Source: HXMU1420-2 sp040830545 (lineage in GTDB: Bacteria; Pseudomonadota; Alphaproteobacteria; Rhodobacterales; Rhodobacteraceae). Taken from it: a stretch of DNA of 6,600 bases. The notes beneath the pieces were generated by a model. The model was not told the DNA's origin and did no database searches. It saw nothing but the letters and a program-made list of their open reading frames with translations. The stretch is from positions 1-6,600 of the forward strand of contig JBFOMB010000182.1 in NCBI GenBank assembly GCA_040830545.1. Reading direction: 5' to 3'. Positions 5,748-6,600 of this stretch are shown here, one piece after another. Numbering within the stretch: position 1 is the first letter of the stretch; each line of letters begins with the position of its first letter. The position numbers and the translations under genes are program-made.

Positions 5748-6600
5748 TCACCTCTCAGGGATAAGCCCGCGCGGAGAGAACCTCAGCACCAGGATCAGCA
5801 AAACCCCCATGGTCAGCAATCGCATCTGTGCCGCGCTGTCCAGCAGGTGCGCCCGCACCGCGCTGTCATCCGGCATCCAGGCCGTAATCGTATCCATCAC
5901 AAAGAACCCGATAGGCTCCACCTGCACCCACAGGAACCAGATCAGGAACGCGCCCAGCACCGCGCCGAAATTGTTGCCGGACCCTCCCACAATCACCATC
6001 ACCCAGATCAGGAACGTAAACCGCAGCGGCTGATAGGTCCCGGGCGTCAACTGCCCGTCCAGCGTGGTCATCATCGCACCCGCCAGCCCGCAAATCGCAG
6101 ACCCCAGCACAAACACCTGCAAATGGCGGCGCGTCACGTCCTTGCCCATCGCCTCTGCCGCAACCTCATTGTCGCGAATGGCCCGCATCATCCGGCCCCA
6201 TGGGCTTTTCAGTGATTTCTCAACCATCCACAGCAGCAGCACCAGAATGACCGCAAACAACAGGAAATAGCCGAGCTTTACATACAGCGTCGATCCCAAC
6301 ACCGGATCAAACCCGAACCCGGCGGCCCGTTCCACAAAGGCCGGATCGTTCTGCAGGTCGATCTCATAGGGCAGGGGACGCGGGATACCGACCACGTTTT
6401 TGACGCCCCGCGACAGCCAGTCCTCGTTTTTCAGAACCGCAATGATGATTTCTGCAATCCCCAGCGTCGCAATCGCCAGATAGTCGGACCGCAGCCCCAA
6501 CGCCGTCTTGCCGATCAGCCAGGCCGCCCCCGCCGCCAATGCATCCCCCACTGGCCACGCACCCATGCACGGCACTCCAATTCCCCCCAACGACACCTCC
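5748..6600 (-). CDS. livM: Branched-chain amino acid ABC transporter permease LivM, C-terminal part, 5' end outside window
   Basis: This is an inner-membrane permease subunit that, with LivH, the LivG/LivF ATPases and a periplasmic binding protein, imports leucine, isoleucine and valine or related substrates. Residues are counted from the frame's GTG at 6596. The signature LGLRSDYLAIATLGIAEI lies at 33-50. The cytoplasmic EAA-like loop that contacts the ATPase, SPWGRMMRAIRDNEVAAEAM, spans 131-150. Hydrophobic segments lie at about 41-55, 105-125, 160-177, 194-226 and 259-272, and the tail is LRFSPRGLIPER. The frame is open to the window edge and the N-terminal membrane segments lie beyond it, so that GTG is not the start. 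Sequence before LGLRSDY looks shorter than usual (see findings). No other liv gene lies downstream; the unknown 121-residue gene follows. Confidence 0.9.
   Translation of the reverse strand, partial: EVSLGGIGVPCMGAWPVGDALAAGAAWLIGKTALGLRSDYLAIATLGIAEIIIAVLKNEDWLSRGVKNVVGIPRPLPYEIDLQNDPAFVERAAGFGFDPVLGSTLYVKLGYFLLFAVILVLLLWMVEKSLKSPWGRMMRAIRDNEVAAEAMGKDVTRRHLQVFVLGSAICGLAGAMMTTLDGQLTPGTYQPLRFTFLIWVMVIVGGSGNNFGAVLGAFLIWFLWVQVEPIGFFVMDTITAWMPDDSAVRAHLLDSAAQMRLLTMGVLLILVLRFSPRGLIPER

Noticed and set aside
1..6600. Mobile elements, CRISPR arrays, defence or phage genes
   Set aside because: No transposase, integrase, regularly spaced repeats or terminal inverted repeats were seen; gene content and composition look like core chromosome.

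Overview
The window looks like a chromosomal segment of an alphaproteobacterium, most likely Rhodobacterales (Roseobacter group). The grounds are GC-rich coding sequence, an IalB-family periplasmic protein, a DUF853/YjgR-type ATPase and a LivM permease with Rhodobacterales-like motifs. The assignment comes from recognised protein families and composition, not from a search.

Layout. A beta-ketoacyl-ACP synthase, cut by the left edge, reads rightward to 829 and meets a leftward IalB-family gene (888-1469) across a 58-bp gap holding a hairpin. Between the IalB start and the next gene (1470-1873) there is no protein gene. This gap carries two hairpin-plus-T-tract structures, both pointing leftward, and one has a promoter-like sequence at the right distance. 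I read it as two tandem small-RNA candidates. The second contains a CUUCCUCCC anti-Shine-Dalgarno-like motif in a switchable hairpin.

A rightward cluster follows: a HerA/YjgR-type ATPase (1874-3421), a GTG-started exported ankyrin-repeat protein 2 bp behind it (3424-4377), and a divergent ketopantoate-hydroxymethyltransferase-like (PanB-like) protein 29 bp further on (4407-5255). The spacing suggests one transcript. The functions do not form a known pathway.

The PanB-like gene ends exactly where a leftward 121-residue Lys/His-rich unknown gene ends: the two stop codons abut inside a 10-bp palindrome. A 126-bp gap with a short palindrome separates that gene from the 3' part of a leftward livM-type branched-chain amino acid permease gene, cut by the right edge.

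No tRNA, rRNA, CRISPR array, insertion sequence or phage gene was seen. Most of the window is ordinary core-type gene content. The best leads are the leftward noncoding locus at about 1583-1823 and the PanB-like protein that lacks much of the usual metal and substrate site.
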